From Ruminococcus sp. AF41-9 (GTDB lineage Bacteria; Bacillota; Clostridia; Lachnospirales; Lachnospiraceae), in assembly GCF_003477525.1 (NCBI RefSeq), contig NZ_QUDO01000002.1:1-64000 (forward strand): a DNA stretch of 64,000 bases, given 5' to 3'. Under the pieces are notes generated by a model, which was given only the letters and a program-made list of their open reading frames with translations, had not been told where the DNA came from and ran no database searches. Shown in pieces: positions 8,196-18,100 of the stretch (position 1 is its first letter; the number at the start of each line of letters is the position of its first letter). The position numbers were made by a program, and so were the translations under genes.

Positions 8196-9638
8196 ATGAA
8201 TTTTTTTGGATTGGCAAGGCGTTCTGTGTTCAGAAAGCCCGTAAAAAGTATTCTCTTATTGTTGATTGTTTTTGCAATCAGTACCCTGCTTCTTGCAGGT
8301 GTGGCGAGCAAAAATGCCAGTATTGAGGTGCAGGACAAAACCAGACAAGCTATAGGTGCAGGCTTTCTTTTAGAAAAAAATGCGGAGTACCGAACAAAAC
8401 GATTTAGTGAACTTTCGGAAAAAATTGGGGAAAAAGAAGGAAATTTAGGTGGAGTTTATCAAAAAAAAGTAGTTGTTAATGGTGTAGAGGGGTGGCAAGG
8501 GTGGACGACAAATGAATTTGAAACCTTAGATATAAAAGATATTGAGAAATTGGCAAAAGTAAAAGGAATTGCAGATTACAATATCACAACGGCAATCACA
8601 GCTGTAAACCCAGTAAACTTCAAAAGAATTGAAGACAAAGATGTAGACCAGAGTGCAGACGTTGGCGGTGTAAGCCTGATTGGAAACAGAGATATGAAAC
8701 TTGACAGAAATGTTTTATCTGGCAACCTGCATATCAAAGAGGGACGAATGATAACACCAGAGGATAAAGATATGTGTGTCATTTCAGAGGAACTTGCAAA
8801 GCAAAATAATTTGAAAATCGGCAATAAGATTTCTTTTAATGATTATCACGATACCGAAAATTCAAAGGTATCAGAAGCCGAGATTGTTGGAATTTATCAA
8901 GTGGATCAAAAGATGTCCCCACTTATGCAGGGCGATACTTACCGTTCGGAAAATGTGATATTTACTGATTTGAGATTTCCAGAAAAGGCAGAAAGTGAAA
9001 CAAGTCCATTATATGAAAGAGCCTATTTCAAAGTGGAAGATGTGGAAGCTTACGACGAAGTAAAAGAAAATCTGCAAAAAGTAGACATCAATTGGGAGCA
9101 ATATGATTTGATTGACAATAACGGAAATTCCGAAACCATGTCCTCAAACTTCAATGATTTAGCAAAAGTAAGCGAAATGATGATATTGGTAATCTCTGTT
9201 GCAAGTTTTGTTATCCTTGTTTTAGTATTTCTTTTCTGGTTGAAAAATCGGGTGCAGGAAGTCGGTATTTTCTTATCTCTCGGTGTTCCGAAATTTAGAA
9301 TTATCGGACAAATTTGGAGCGAAGCGATTATGATTGCTGTTCTTTCCCTTATGTTATCCTTTGCTGTCGCTCCTGCCGTTTCCAAAGCAACTGCAAATTA
9401 TCTGGTATCACAGCAGGTTCAGCAAATGCAGGAGGAAGAAAAGAATAATGAGGGAAAAGTATCCACAGAATACGTTGCACCAAAGCAGGACGTGCAGAGT
9501 ATCAGCGTAGAGGTTACACCAGAAATGTATCTACTGGACGGTGTAAGTGTTCTTGTGTTGATAACGGCTTCTGTTCTGGTATCTGGAATTGTAATACTAA
9601 AGAGAAACCCGAAAGATATTTTATCGGAAATGAGTTAG
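8196..9638 (+). CDS. FtsX/MacB-type ABC permease (second of pair)
   Basis: A 480-residue permease with the same layout as its neighbour: an N-terminal span (about 15-38), an extracytoplasmic domain of about 290 residues, and three C-terminal spans. It ends with the shared motif LKRNPKDILSEMS. An insertion rich in Gln and Glu (VQQMQEEEKNNEG) lies between the last spans. The two permeases probably form a heterodimer driven by the ATPase at 9652. Confidence 0.88.
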   Translation: MNFFGLARRSVFRKPVKSILLLLIVFAISTLLLAGVASKNASIEVQDKTRQAIGAGFLLEKNAEYRTKRFSELSEKIGEKEGNLGGVYQKKVVVNGVEGWQGWTTNEFETLDIKDIEKLAKVKGIADYNITTAITAVNPVNFKRIEDKDVDQSADVGGVSLIGNRDMKLDRNVLSGNLHIKEGRMITPEDKDMCVISEELAKQNNLKIGNKISFNDYHDTENSKVSEAEIVGIYQVDQKMSPLMQGDTYRSENVIFTDLRFPEKAESETSPLYERAYFKVEDVEAYDEVKENLQKVDINWEQYDLIDNNGNSETMSSNFNDLAKVSEMMILVISVASFVILVLVFLFWLKNRVQEVGIFLSLGVPKFRIIGQIWSEAIMIAVLSLMLSFAVAPAVSKATANYLVSQQVQQMQEEEKNNEGKVSTEYVAPKQDVQSISVEVTPEMYLLDGVSVLVLITASVLVSGIVILKRNPKDILSEMS

Positions 9639-9651
9639 GAGGACGACGAAA

Positions 9652-10287
9652 ATGTTAGAAGTAAAGAATGTAAGCTATGCTTACAAAACAAAAAAAGATA
9701 AAACCATTTTGAATAATGTATCTGCTACTTTCGAGGAGGGTATCTTCTATACCATTGTCGGTCCGAGTGGTGCAGGAAAAACAACACTCTTATCGTTGTT
9801 AGCAGGCTTAGACACAGCGGTAAAAGGGACTGTACTTTGCAATGGCGAGGACATTACAAAAAAAGGGCTGAATTACCACAGAAAGCATAATATCTCATTG
9901 GTATTTCAAAATTATAATCTGATTGATTATTTGACAACGGTTGAAAATGTCAAATTAGGTGGTAGTGGAAATGCTGAAAAATTATTGGAAGAAGTCGGCA
10001 TTGGAAAAGAATACTGGCAGAGAAATGTATTGCAACTATCTGGTGGACAACAACAGCGTGTGGCGATTGCAAGAGCTTTAGCCAGCGACGCTCATGTACT
10101 TTTGGCAGATGAACCGACGGGAAATCTTGATGAAACTACCGCTGATGAAATCATTGCTTTGCTGAAAAAGACTGCACATGAATTAGGAAAATGTGTTGTT
10201 GTCGTTACACATAGTAAGCATTTGGCAGAAGAAGCCGACGAAATCTTAGAAATTAAAAACGGTGCAATTTCTTTTCTGTCTGAATAA
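9652..10287 (+). CDS. MacB/LolD-type ABC ATPase
   Basis: A 211-residue ABC ATPase with Walker A GPSGAGKTT, Q loop LVFQNYNLIDYLT, signature LSGGQQQRVAIARAL, Walker B VLLADEPTGNLDE and a switch His in VVTHSKH. It follows the two FtsX-type permeases after 13 bases with GGAGGACGA as ribosome binding site. The size and the PTGNLD motif place it in the MacB/LolD/BceA group that powers FtsX-type permeases. A terminator (10404-10439) closes the operon. Confidence 0.92.
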   Translation: MLEVKNVSYAYKTKKDKTILNNVSATFEEGIFYTIVGPSGAGKTTLLSLLAGLDTAVKGTVLCNGEDITKKGLNYHRKHNISLVFQNYNLIDYLTTVENVKLGGSGNAEKLLEEVGIGKEYWQRNVLQLSGGQQQRVAIARALASDAHVLLADEPTGNLDETTADEIIALLKKTAHELGKCVVVVTHSKHLAEEADEILEIKNGAISFLSE

Positions 10288-10403
10288 ACAAGAATAGTGC
10301 CGTAAAGGAGCTGTCATTATGGAATATTTTAGATATACCTCGACACAATCAATTTGACCCTAACGGCATTTTTATAAGAACTAAATACAATACAGTTTCA
10401 AAG

Positions 10404-10439
10404 GCTCGTACAGACTATATGTTTTGTGCGGGCTTTTTT
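10404..10439 (+). terminator. Rho-independent terminator after the FtsX-type ABC operon
   Basis: GCTCGTACA (10404-10412) pairs, with two G-U wobbles, with TGTGCGGGC (10425-10433), followed by six T. It is the only clear feature in the gap 10288-10561, apart from the strong ribosome binding site of the next gene. Confidence 0.75.
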
Positions 10440-10561
10440 CATGCCAGAAAAAAATTTTTTAAGTTTTTTTTGATTTTGGTTACGCTGTACCCCACTTTCA
10501 ACGCGGTATATATGAAAAGGGGCAGACACCTCTTTTCGACTAGCGAAAGGAGGTGAGGAAA

Positions 10562-11002
10562 ATGAAACCGTCAGAACTACAAGAAAAAACCTGTCATCAA
10601 TTCGATTGTGCTATTAAAACAGTTATACGTCATAGAGTGATTGACTTCTATCGAGCGATACGTCGTTCAGAGAAAAAAGAAATGCCATTCGCCGAAATTA
10701 TGGACGACCTCTTAAATTCCATAGGTACAGAAGATACATATTCTACGGATTATGTTGCAGTATTTGAAGTCTGTGGAGAAAAAGTATCAATCGAAGATGA
10801 ACAACTGGCTCGTGCATTGAAAGCTATTGAAGAACGAAAGCGTAATATCGTTTTACAGTATTTTTTCATTGGGGACACGGACACTTATATTGGAAAAATG
10901 CTTGACTGTTCCAGAGCTAATGTAACAAAATGCAGAATACAAGCACTAGACAAGCTAAAGCAACTGATTGAGGAGGAAAAAGAGAAATGCCAAAAGAGCT
11001 GA
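10562..11002 (+). CDS. Sigma-70-like regulator of a Tn916-type element
   Basis: A 146-residue protein from the ATG at 10562, chosen because AAAGGAGGTGA sits just upstream; a GTG at 10553 lies inside that site. The C-terminal half has a sigma region-4-like helix-turn-helix (FFIGDTDTYIGKMLDCSRANVTKCRIQALDKLKQL). Genes of this type occupy the orf7 position of Tn916 and Tn1549 relatives and are thought to help control transfer genes. It overlaps the next gene by 16 bases. Its exact role here is inferred from position. Confidence 0.85.
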   Translation: MKPSELQEKTCHQFDCAIKTVIRHRVIDFYRAIRRSEKKEMPFAEIMDDLLNSIGTEDTYSTDYVAVFEVCGEKVSIEDEQLARALKAIEERKRNIVLQYFFIGDTDTYIGKMLDCSRANVTKCRIQALDKLKQLIEEEKEKCQKS

Positions 11003-11220
11003 CACCGACTTTCACGGTTATTTCCAAAGCCTGCGACGGCGACGAAACAGCTATTTCAAAAATCTTGGAATTTTATGACCCATATATCAATCAATGCTGT
11101 ATGCGTCCGTTTTACGACGATAACAACAACTTACGTCTTGCGGTAGATTTGGAAATGAAAGGTTTTATCAAAGAAGCGATTATTCGTAAAATCTTAAACT
11201 TTGATATTAAACGCTTCTAA
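10987..11220 (+). CDS. Tn916 Orf8-like helix-turn-helix protein
   Basis: A 77-residue protein that overlaps the sigma-like gene and carries a compact HTH-like fold (FTVISKACDGDETAISKILEFYDPYIN, then AVDLEMKGFIKEAIIRKIL). Length, order and the central FYDPYIN...CMRPFYDD segment match the Orf8-type proteins found beside the sigma-like gene in Tn916-family elements. It probably works with the upstream gene in control of the element. No catalytic residues are expected or seen. Confidence 0.82.
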   Translation: MPKELTPTFTVISKACDGDETAISKILEFYDPYINQCCMRPFYDDNNNLRLAVDLEMKGFIKEAIIRKILNFDIKRF

Positions 11221-11533
11221 TTCATATCGGGATTGATTATGCCCGTCTGGTCTTTGACAACTGAATAAAGCAGACAGATACGTTTGTGAGATAGCAAGCC
11301 ACGGGGACTGTACGCCATGACCTTTCCAAAAGAAAGCGAGCGACCCACGCAGTGATCCGAGAGCGACCGTTGGAAAAGTCGCTTTGCCACGACCTATCCT
11401 CACAGAATAATGATACGTCCGCATGGTGCGGTTCTGCCCACAAGAATGGGAATAGTTGAGATACTAACGGAGCTTTCCAAAGCCGTCTGCCTGCTTGTAA
11501 AAAATGACACACAGTAAAGGAGGTGCATAGATT
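11221..11533 (+). other. Non-coding region before the excisionase
   Basis: There is no credible gene in these 313 bases. Two overlapping minus-strand frames exist but lack ribosome binding sites. The plus strand has several short inverted stretches, which suggest a structured untranslated region between the regulatory pair and xis, as in other Tn916 relatives. AAAGGAGGTG at 11515-11525 serves the excisionase. Confidence 0.5.
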
Positions 11534-11737
11534 ATGAACAATACTGATGTGCCTATCTGGGAAAAATATACTCTGACGATTGAAGAAGCGTCTAAATACT
11601 TCCGCATTGGCGAAAAGAAATTGCGTAAATTAGCCGAAGAAAATATTGACGCTGGCTGGGTTATCGTGAACGGTAATCGTATTCAGATTAAGCGAAAACA
11701 ATTTGAAAAAATCATAGATACATTGGACGAAATCTAA
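11534..11737 (+). CDS. xis: Excisionase of a Tn916-type element
   Basis: A 67-residue winged-helix protein that closely follows the Tn916 Xis pattern: [20 protein letters not shown], then [11 protein letters not shown] and [22 protein letters not shown]. It binds near the element ends and steers the integrase towards excision. A strong AAAGGAGGTG precedes the ATG, and the integrase gene starts 78 bases after its stop. Excisive function is established for the family; activity of this copy is not tested. Confidence 0.95.
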   Translation: MNNTDVPIWEKYTLTIEEASKYFRIGEKKLRKLAEENIDAGWVIVNGNRIQIKRKQFEKIIDTLDEI

Positions 11738-11815
11738 TGTCATTGAGCCGTAGATATGGTATAATAAGGTATAGCGTATCACGGCTCATTCCATGACGGA
11801 AAGGAGCTTTACACT

Positions 11816-13006
11816 ATGTCTAATGTAAAACGAAAAGACAGTAAAAATCGCAATTTGCGTAATGGAGAGAGCCAGCGAAAAGACGGAAGATACGTTTATA
11901 AATATACCGATATATACGGAAAGCCACAATTTATCTATTCTTGGAAACTTGTACCGACAGACAAGACACCTGCTGGAAAGCGTGATGATATATCGTTGAG
12001 GGAAAAAGAAGCACAGATAAAAAAAGACCTTAACGACGGTATCGACACAGTCGGTGGTAAAATGACAGTCTGCCAGCTCTATGAGAAGAAGAACAGCCAA
12101 AGAAAGAACATTAAAAGGGCTACTGAAAAAGGACGACAGTATCTTATGAACGCTCTGAAAAACGACCCATTGGGTATGAGGGCGATTGATACTGTGAAGC
12201 AGTCGGACGCTAAAGAATGGGCTATCAGAATGAGTGAAAAAGGATATGCCTATAAAACGATTGATAACTATAAGCGTTCCTTGAAAGCGTCATTTTACAT
12301 GGCGATACAAGACGACTGTATCAGAAAGAACCCATTTGACTTTAAGCTAAGTGATGTTCTGGAAGATGATACGGAGCAGAAAGTTATCCTTACACCAGAG
12401 CAGGAAGAACGCCTGCTTGCCTTTATGGAAAAGGACAAGATTTACAGCAAGTATTATGATGAGGTTGTGCTTCTGCTGGAAACGGGACTTCGTATTTCTG
12501 AATTTTGCGGACTAACGACGCATATTGATATGCAGAACAGAATACTCAATATAGACCACCAGTTATTGAAAGACAGCGAAATCGGCTACTATATTGAAAC
12601 GCCTAAGACCAAAAACGGAAAACGGGAACTTCCATTGACAGAACGGGCTTATCAAGCAATCCAAAGAATACTAAAGAGCAGAGGAAAAGCACAACCGCTG
12701 ATTGTAGGTGGTTACAGCAATTTCCTATTCTTAAACCGTGAGGGCTTGCCTAAAGTTGCAGGAAACTATGAGGGCATGGTGCGAGGATTGATTAAGAAGT
12801 ATAACAAATATCACACGGACAAGTTACCGAACATCACACCACATTCATTCCGACATACTTATTGTACGAATATGGCAAACAGAGGAATGAACCCTAACAC
12901 TCTGCAATATCTCATGGGACACGCTAACATAACCATGACACTTGGTTATTACGCACACGGTACATTTCAATCTGCAAAAGCGGAGCTGGAAAGGCTGGCT
13001 TGTTAA
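11816..13006 (+). CDS. int: Tyrosine integrase, Tn916/Tn1549 family
   Basis: A 396-residue tyrosine recombinase. The N-terminal arm-binding domain (about 1-75; GESQRKDGRYVYKY) precedes a SAM-like core-binding domain and the catalytic domain. Catalytic residues are visible: R226 in LRISEF, a Lys in ETPKTKNGKR (about 264-266), H343 and R346 in HSFRH, H369 in MGHA and nucleophile Y379 in LGYYAHG. It inserts and excises the element. Length and all landmarks are intact, so it is probably functional. AAAGGAG lies just before the ATG. Confidence 0.97.
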   Translation: MSNVKRKDSKNRNLRNGESQRKDGRYVYKYTDIYGKPQFIYSWKLVPTDKTPAGKRDDISLREKEAQIKKDLNDGIDTVGGKMTVCQLYEKKNSQRKNIKRATEKGRQYLMNALKNDPLGMRAIDTVKQSDAKEWAIRMSEKGYAYKTIDNYKRSLKASFYMAIQDDCIRKNPFDFKLSDVLEDDTEQKVILTPEQEERLLAFMEKDKIYSKYYDEVVLLLETGLRISEFCGLTTHIDMQNRILNIDHQLLKDSEIGYYIETPKTKNGKRELPLTERAYQAIQRILKSRGKAQPLIVGGYSNFLFLNREGLPKVAGNYEGMVRGLIKKYNKYHTDKLPNITPHSFRHTYCTNMANRGMNPNTLQYLMGHANITMTLGYYAHGTFQSAKAELERLAC

Positions 13007-13019
13007 TATCGGAGCTTAT

Positions 13020-13040
13020 ATTTACTACTCATTTACTACT
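13020..13040 (+). other. Two DR-2-type integrase arm-binding repeats
   Basis: ATTTACTACT occurs at 13020-13029 and 13031-13040, 11 bp apart, immediately after the integrase stop. Its complement AGTAGTAAAT is the core recognised by the N-terminal domain of Tn916 integrase. The element end is expected shortly downstream. No gene is seen in 13007-13280. Confidence 0.65.
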
Positions 13041-13280
13041 TTTGGTTGCATTTTCATGCTGGTAAATGCCAGCTTATGCAAGGTATCTTCCAAAAAGAAA
13101 ATACCGATAAAGCCCTAAAATACGGGATATATCGGCATTTACCAACTTATGAAAAGATAATCAGAAATTTAGTAAGTTTTTCTTATAAAAGCATTCTTTT
13201 TCATATCTCTTATCCTTTCTTTTCAAATGGATAAATGTCTGGCAATAGTACCATCAATCGTTTCACATAACGCTACTGCC

Positions 13281-13976
13281 CTAATAATTATCTACTCTAA
13301 TAGAAACATAGGCATTATTTTTAGTATTCTTTAACTTGATAAAAAGTGCCAGGAAATCCTTTGGAAGCTTTTGTCCTTTTTTTATAGAATACATTTTTAT
13401 GCTTCCGTTGTTAGCATTAACAAATCTGCTGTATTCTATCTTTTCTACTTTATATCCTGTTTTCAGACTATAAGTCAGTTTTCCACTCAGTCTGCTTACA
13501 ACTCCATATAAGCTTGGTTCCGGTTCTTTTGCATAGTAGGAAACCAGGTTCTTTTTTCCGATTTTCAGCGTTTTAAATGGATTTGCATATTTTACAAATG
13601 TATAGGTACAGGTTTTTTTATATGTTTTTCCATTTACTTTTACAGTGACATTAACCTTAGCTGTCCCTTCCTTAATTCCAGTTACCTGATAAAACGCATT
13701 TCTTTTCGCACCACCATCACTGCCTGATACACGGGAAAACACCGTCATCACCTTGGGATTACTGCTTACCGCGGAGATTTCTATGTTTTCACGATTGTAA
13801 TATACTGGTGTAGAATAGTTTGTCACATTGTCTACGCTACATCCCAATGTAACTTTCATCTTTGCTGGCATCTTCGCCAACGGATTCTTCTGTGCTGCCC
13901 AGACATTCACAGACATGGCAAGCATTGCTACTACTGCAGCAAGAATCATTAATAATACATCTTTCTTTTTCTTCAT
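13281..13976 (-). CDS. Secreted protein, Ig-like/adhesion-type
   Basis: A 231-residue protein with a signal peptide: KKKK, then a hydrophobic stretch and a probable cut after NVWAA (about residue 28). The mature part is beta-rich. A segment of about residues 70-125 (VSSNPKVMTVFS...VTGIKEGTAKVNVTVKVNGKTYKKTCTYTF) resembles a bacterial Ig-like (BIG2-type) repeat, which points to an exported or surface role. It has no cell-wall anchor. It is the first backbone gene after the integrated element. Its specific function is not recognised. Confidence 0.72.
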   Translation of the reverse strand: MKKKKDVLLMILAAVVAMLAMSVNVWAAQKNPLAKMPAKMKVTLGCSVDNVTNYSTPVYYNRENIEISAVSSNPKVMTVFSRVSGSDGGAKRNAFYQVTGIKEGTAKVNVTVKVNGKTYKKTCTYTFVKYANPFKTLKIGKKNLVSYYAKEPEPSLYGVVSRLSGKLTYSLKTGYKVEKIEYSRFVNANNGSIKMYSIKKGQKLPKDFLALFIKLKNTKNNAYVSIRVDNY

Positions 13977-14040
13977 GAACTTTTTCCTCCTTGATTTGTG
14001 AGTTTTTATTATGTGAATTGACAGTTACTTTCCAACTCTG

Positions 14041-14658
14041 TCAAGCCCCATCATATTTTTTCAGCATCCTGCTGAAGCATTCAGGTGTCATATTCAGATA
14101 AGATGCTATATCTTTTTTGTTCACCTTTTTTTCCAGCCCCGGATAGGTTTCCAGAAAATATTCATACCTCTGTACCGGATTACAGGTAAGAATCCTTTTT
14201 CTGTATTCATATTCCCTCATAGATGCCACACTTTGCATCCGATTACAGACCAGAGCAATTTCTATATTCTCCATAGCCAGCTTTCGAAGAACATCCGCTG
14301 ATATCCTTACAATTTCACAGTCCGTTATCAGCTCCACTGTCAGGAAAGAGGTTATCTGCTTGTCCAGATTCATAATCCCTACCAGAGCTTCCCCCGGAAA
14401 ATGCGCAAAACAGTGAACCTGTTTTTTTCCATCCGATTTTTCATAATATGACTTTACAAGACCACCCTTTTTATACAGAAAAGAAATCGCATCTACCTTC
14501 TCATTCTCTTTCATCAGCAAAGTTCTTGCCTTCAAATTACAAATTTCCGAATTCTCCGCCAACACCTCCAGCACAGCTTCCGATTTTATTCCTATCACAT
14601 TATGAAAAAAATCTTTCAGTTTTTCCTCTTCATTTTCCCTTTTTCTTTCATCACTCAT
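14041..14658 (-). CDS. Crp/Fnr-family transcriptional regulator
   Basis: A 205-residue regulator: a cyclic-nucleotide-type sensor barrel (about 15-130), a dimer helix and a short C-terminal winged helix. The recognition helix TPECFSRMLKKY keeps the E..SR pattern that reads TTGAT half-sites in FNR. A perfect TTGAT-N4-ATCAA box lies upstream (14792-14805), next to a good promoter, which suggests self-regulation. There is no N-terminal Fe-S cysteine cluster, so the signal is not obviously oxygen. Confidence 0.88.
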   Translation of the reverse strand: MSDERKRENEEEKLKDFFHNVIGIKSEAVLEVLAENSEICNLKARTLLMKENEKVDAISFLYKKGGLVKSYYEKSDGKKQVHCFAHFPGEALVGIMNLDKQITSFLTVELITDCEIVRISADVLRKLAMENIEIALVCNRMQSVASMREYEYRKRILTCNPVQRYEYFLETYPGLEKKVNKKDIASYLNMTPECFSRMLKKYDGA

Positions 14659-14753
14659 ACTGTTTCCTTTTTACACACTCAAAATCAACAGATAAAACCA
14701 TATTACTTAAAGTTATCGTTTATCCTGTTCCTTTGCAAACAAGATTTTCTCTA

Positions 14754-14782
14754 ATTATACTTTATTGTCTGACAAATAGCAA
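14754..14782 (-). promoter_or_regulatory. Promoter of the Crp/Fnr regulator gene
   Basis: On the minus strand TTGCTA (14782-14777) and TATAAT (14759-14754) are separated by 17 bp. Transcription would start near 14747, about 90 bases before the ATG at 14658. Confidence 0.65.
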
Positions 14783-14791
14783 TTCTACCAC

Positions 14792-14805
14792 TTGATTCAA
14801 ATCAA
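14792..14805. promoter_or_regulatory. FNR-like palindromic operator
   Basis: TTGAT (14792-14796), four bases, then ATCAA (14801-14805): a perfect copy of the FNR/CRP-family consensus. It is centred about 51 bases upstream of the inferred start of the Crp/Fnr regulator gene. The location suggests autoregulation, possibly through that same protein. Confidence 0.65.
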
Positions 14806-14844
14806 GTAATCAAAAATATTTTCCCAACCATACCCTTCCCACTC

Positions 14845-14876
14845 AAAAAAGGGCGCTGCCCAAGCAGCCGCCCTTT
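14845..14876 (-). terminator. Terminator downstream of purL
   Basis: A GC-rich stem (AAAGGGCG...CTGC / GCAG...CGCCCTTT, 14848-14876) is followed on the minus strand by six T. It separates the purL transcript from the Crp/Fnr regulator promoter. The sequence between it and purL (14880-15116) has no credible gene. Confidence 0.85.
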
Positions 14877-15056
14877 CGTTAAATCACATCTCTTTTAGAA
14901 ATTATATTCTGTCAAGCGAATATTCGCAATCCGCTTGACTCTGAACTTCTTCATCCCATACTTCACAACCTACCCAACCAGGCAAACCCGCAAAGTTAAT
15001 ACACTCCTCCACACCACAATCCCGGCGCTCCTAAAAAAGAAGCTCAAGGATGGAGT

Positions 15057-15092
15057 CCAGAGGAGGGACAGCGCTTTCTGTCCTTCCTCTGG
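15057..15092 (-). other. Strong stem-loop in the purL 3' untranslated region
   Basis: CCAGAGGAGGGACAG (15057-15071) pairs with CTGTCCTTCCTCTGG (15078-15092), apart from one mismatch. It starts 25 bases after the purL stop codon and has no T-run directly after it, so it is better read as an mRNA 3'-end-protecting structure than as a terminator. Confidence 0.55.
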
Positions 15093-15116
15093 GAACCTTC
15101 CGTCTGGAAAAATATT

Positions 15117-18100
15117 TTATCTAAAATATTCCACACCAGACTCGAATATTTTAATATCCTGCTCTCCATAGATATTAATAGCAACTCCATCCCCGCGGCG
15201 CTCACTATGTGCCATCTTACCAAGGATACGTCCATCCGGGCTGGTAATACCTTCAATGTTCATATAAGAACCATTGACATTCCATTCTTCATCAACGCTG
15301 AGCTGTCCATCCGGAGTTACATACTGAGTTGCAACCTGTCCGTTTGCAAACAGCTTCTGCAGCCATTCTTCATTTGCAACGAAACGTCCTTCACCATGTG
15401 AAGCCGGGTTACAGTATACACCGCCAAGCTGTGCCTTCTGCAGCCAAGGAGATTTATTACTAACAACCTTCGTATAAACCATCTTGGAGATATGGCGTCC
15501 GATAGTATTAAATGTCAGTGTAGGAGAATCTGCTTTCTGTCCGCAAATCTCACCGTAAGGTACAAGACCAAGCTTGATCAGAGCCTGGAATCCGTTACAG
15601 ATACCAAGTGCCAGACCGTCTCTTTCATTGATCAACTTCATAACAGCTTCTTTGATCTTCGCATTCTGGAATGCAGTTGCAAAGAATTTCGCAGAACCAT
15701 CCGGTTCATCACCAGCGGAGAATCCGCCAGGGAACATGATGATCTGTGCCTGATCAATGGATTTCTCAAACAGCTCTACAGAATCATGGATATCTTCTGC
15801 TGTCAGATTCTTGAATACTTTTACATCTACTTCTGCGCCTGCACGTTCAAATGCACGGGTGCTGTCATACTCGCAGTTTGTTCCAGGGAATACCGGAATA
15901 AATACGCGAGGTTTTGCAACTTTATTCTTGCATACATAGATGCTGTCTGCATGATAAAGTTTTTCTTCTCTGTCAGCAGCTTCTTTGTCGTTCTCAGCGG
16001 AAACAGTCTTGAATACTTTTTCCAGAGTACCTTTCCATACATTTTCAGCTTCGTCTACTGTGATCACTGTGTTTCCATAAGAGAAGCTGCCGTCATCAGT
16101 TACTTCACCGATGACTGTATAAGTAATGGAAAGCTCACCAACTTTACCATCCGGAACTTCCAGAATAATGTCACCAAATCCAGGTGCAAAGAAATCTCTC
16201 GGATCAAGGTTATGCTCGATTTTCACACCCATACCATTACCAAATGCCATCTTCGCAACTGCCGCTGCAATACCATGACGATCAAGTGCATAAGCAGAAA
16301 CAACTTTGCCATCCTGCATATCTTTATGAAGTTTCTCGTACTGATCCATGATTCCTGCATAATCCGGCAGATCATACTGATCTTTCGGTGCACGAAGCCA
16401 TACCAGTTTGTTTCCTGCTTTCTTTAATTCCGGTGTGATCACATCCTGGATCTTCGCAACGTCAACTGCGAAAGATACCAGTGTCGGAGGTACATCAATA
16501 TCATTGAATGTACCGGACATACTGTCCTTACCACCGATGGATGGAAGTCCGAATCCCATCTGTGCTGCATAAGCACCGAGAAGTGCTGCGAAAGGCTGGC
16601 TCCATCTCTTAGGATCTTCTGTCATACGACGGAAGTATTCCTGGAATGTGAAACGGATTTTCTTATAGTCACCACCTGTAGCCACGATTCTGGCAACGGA
16701 CTCTGTCACTGCATAAGCAGCTCCGTGGTATGGACTCCAGGAGGATAAATACGGGTCAAAGCCATAGCTCATCATGGTTACAGTATCTGTTTTACCATTC
16801 TGTACCGGAACTTTGGCAACCATTGACTGAGTTTCTGTAAGCTGATATTTACCGCCATATGGCATAAATACGCTGCCTGCTCCGATAGAACCGTCGAACA
16901 TTTCCACAAGTCCTTTCTGAGAGCATACATTTAAGTCTGCCAGAGTTTCCATCCATTTAGCCTTTACATCAGCTACATCCGGGCGCTCTTCAAAGAGGTT
17001 GCCTTCTTTATTCGGGATTTCTACTTCTACTGTTGTTTCCTGATGTGCACCGTTGGTATCCAGGAATGCACGGGAAATATTTACAATCTCTTTTCCACGC
17101 CATACAAGTACCAGACGAGGATCTTCTGTAACAACTGCTACCGGAATTGCCTCCAGATTCTCTTCATTTGCATAGCCAAGGAAAGTATCTACATCTTTCG
17201 GGTCAACTACGACTGCCATACGTTCCTGAGACTCGGAGATTGCAATCTCAGTTCCGTCAAGACCTGCATATTTCTTCGGAACTTTGTCAAGGTCTACTCT
17301 CAGACCTGCTGCCAGCTCACCGATTGCAACGGAAACACCGCCTGCACCAAAGTCATTACATTTCTTGATGATATGGCTGACTTCCTCACGGCGGAACATA
17401 CGCTGGATCTTACGCTCAGTCGGAGCATTACCTTTCTGAACCTCAGCACCGCACACTTCGATGGAAGCTTCTGTATGAACTTTGGAAGAACCGGTTGCAC
17501 CGCCAATACCGTCACGTCCAGTACGTCCTCCAAGTAAGATAATGATATCACCCGGATCAGAGTTCTCACGGATAACCGCACGTCTCGGAGCCGCACCCAT
17601 AACTGCACCGATCTCCATACGTTTTGCAACGTAGTTTGGATGATAAACTTCTTTTACATAGCCGGTTGCAAGACCGATCTGGTTTCCGTAGGAGCTGTAG
17701 CCGTGAGCCGCGCTTCTTACCAGTTTCTTCTGAGGAAGTTTACCTTTAAGAGTTTCTTTTACAGAAACAGTCGGGTCTGCGGCACCTGTTACACGCATTG
17801 CCTGATATACATAAGTACGTCCGGAAAGCGGGTCACGGATCGCACCGCCGAGGCAGGTAGCTGCACCACCAAATGGCTCGATTTCAGTCGGATGGTTATG
17901 TGTCTCATTCTTGAAGTTGATCAGCCATTCTTCTTCTTTACCGTCTACGTCTACAGGAACTACAATACTGCAGGCATTGATCTCATCAGATTCTTCCTGA
18001 TCAGCAAGCTTTCCTTCTGCTTTCAGTTTCTTCATAGCCATCAGAGCCAGATCCATCAGGCAGACAAATTTGTCCTTACGACCCTTATAAAGTTCTTCTC

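Larger units (their letters stand above)
1..13190. mobile_element. Right part of a Tn916/Tn1549-type integrative conjugative element
   Basis: The stretch is AT-rich compared with the backbone. It ends with the module typical of Tn916-family right ends: a sigma-70-like gene, an Orf8-like HTH gene, an excisionase and a tyrosine integrase, followed by two arm-type repeats at 13020-13040. Cargo is two peptide-response modules. No conjugation genes are visible, so they would lie left of position 1. The exact right end was not determined; a Tn916-end-like AT-rich stretch near 13165-13195 is the best guess. Confidence 0.8.

Noticed and set aside
14448..14795. 115-codon plus-strand frame over the Crp/Fnr gene
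   Set aside because: It is antisense to a well supported gene, with Ser/Phe/Pro-rich shadow composition.
15492..16427. 311-codon plus-strand frame opposite purL
   Set aside because: It lies wholly within the purL coding strand, is Cys/Phe-rich with no ribosome binding site, and is a shadow of purL codon use.
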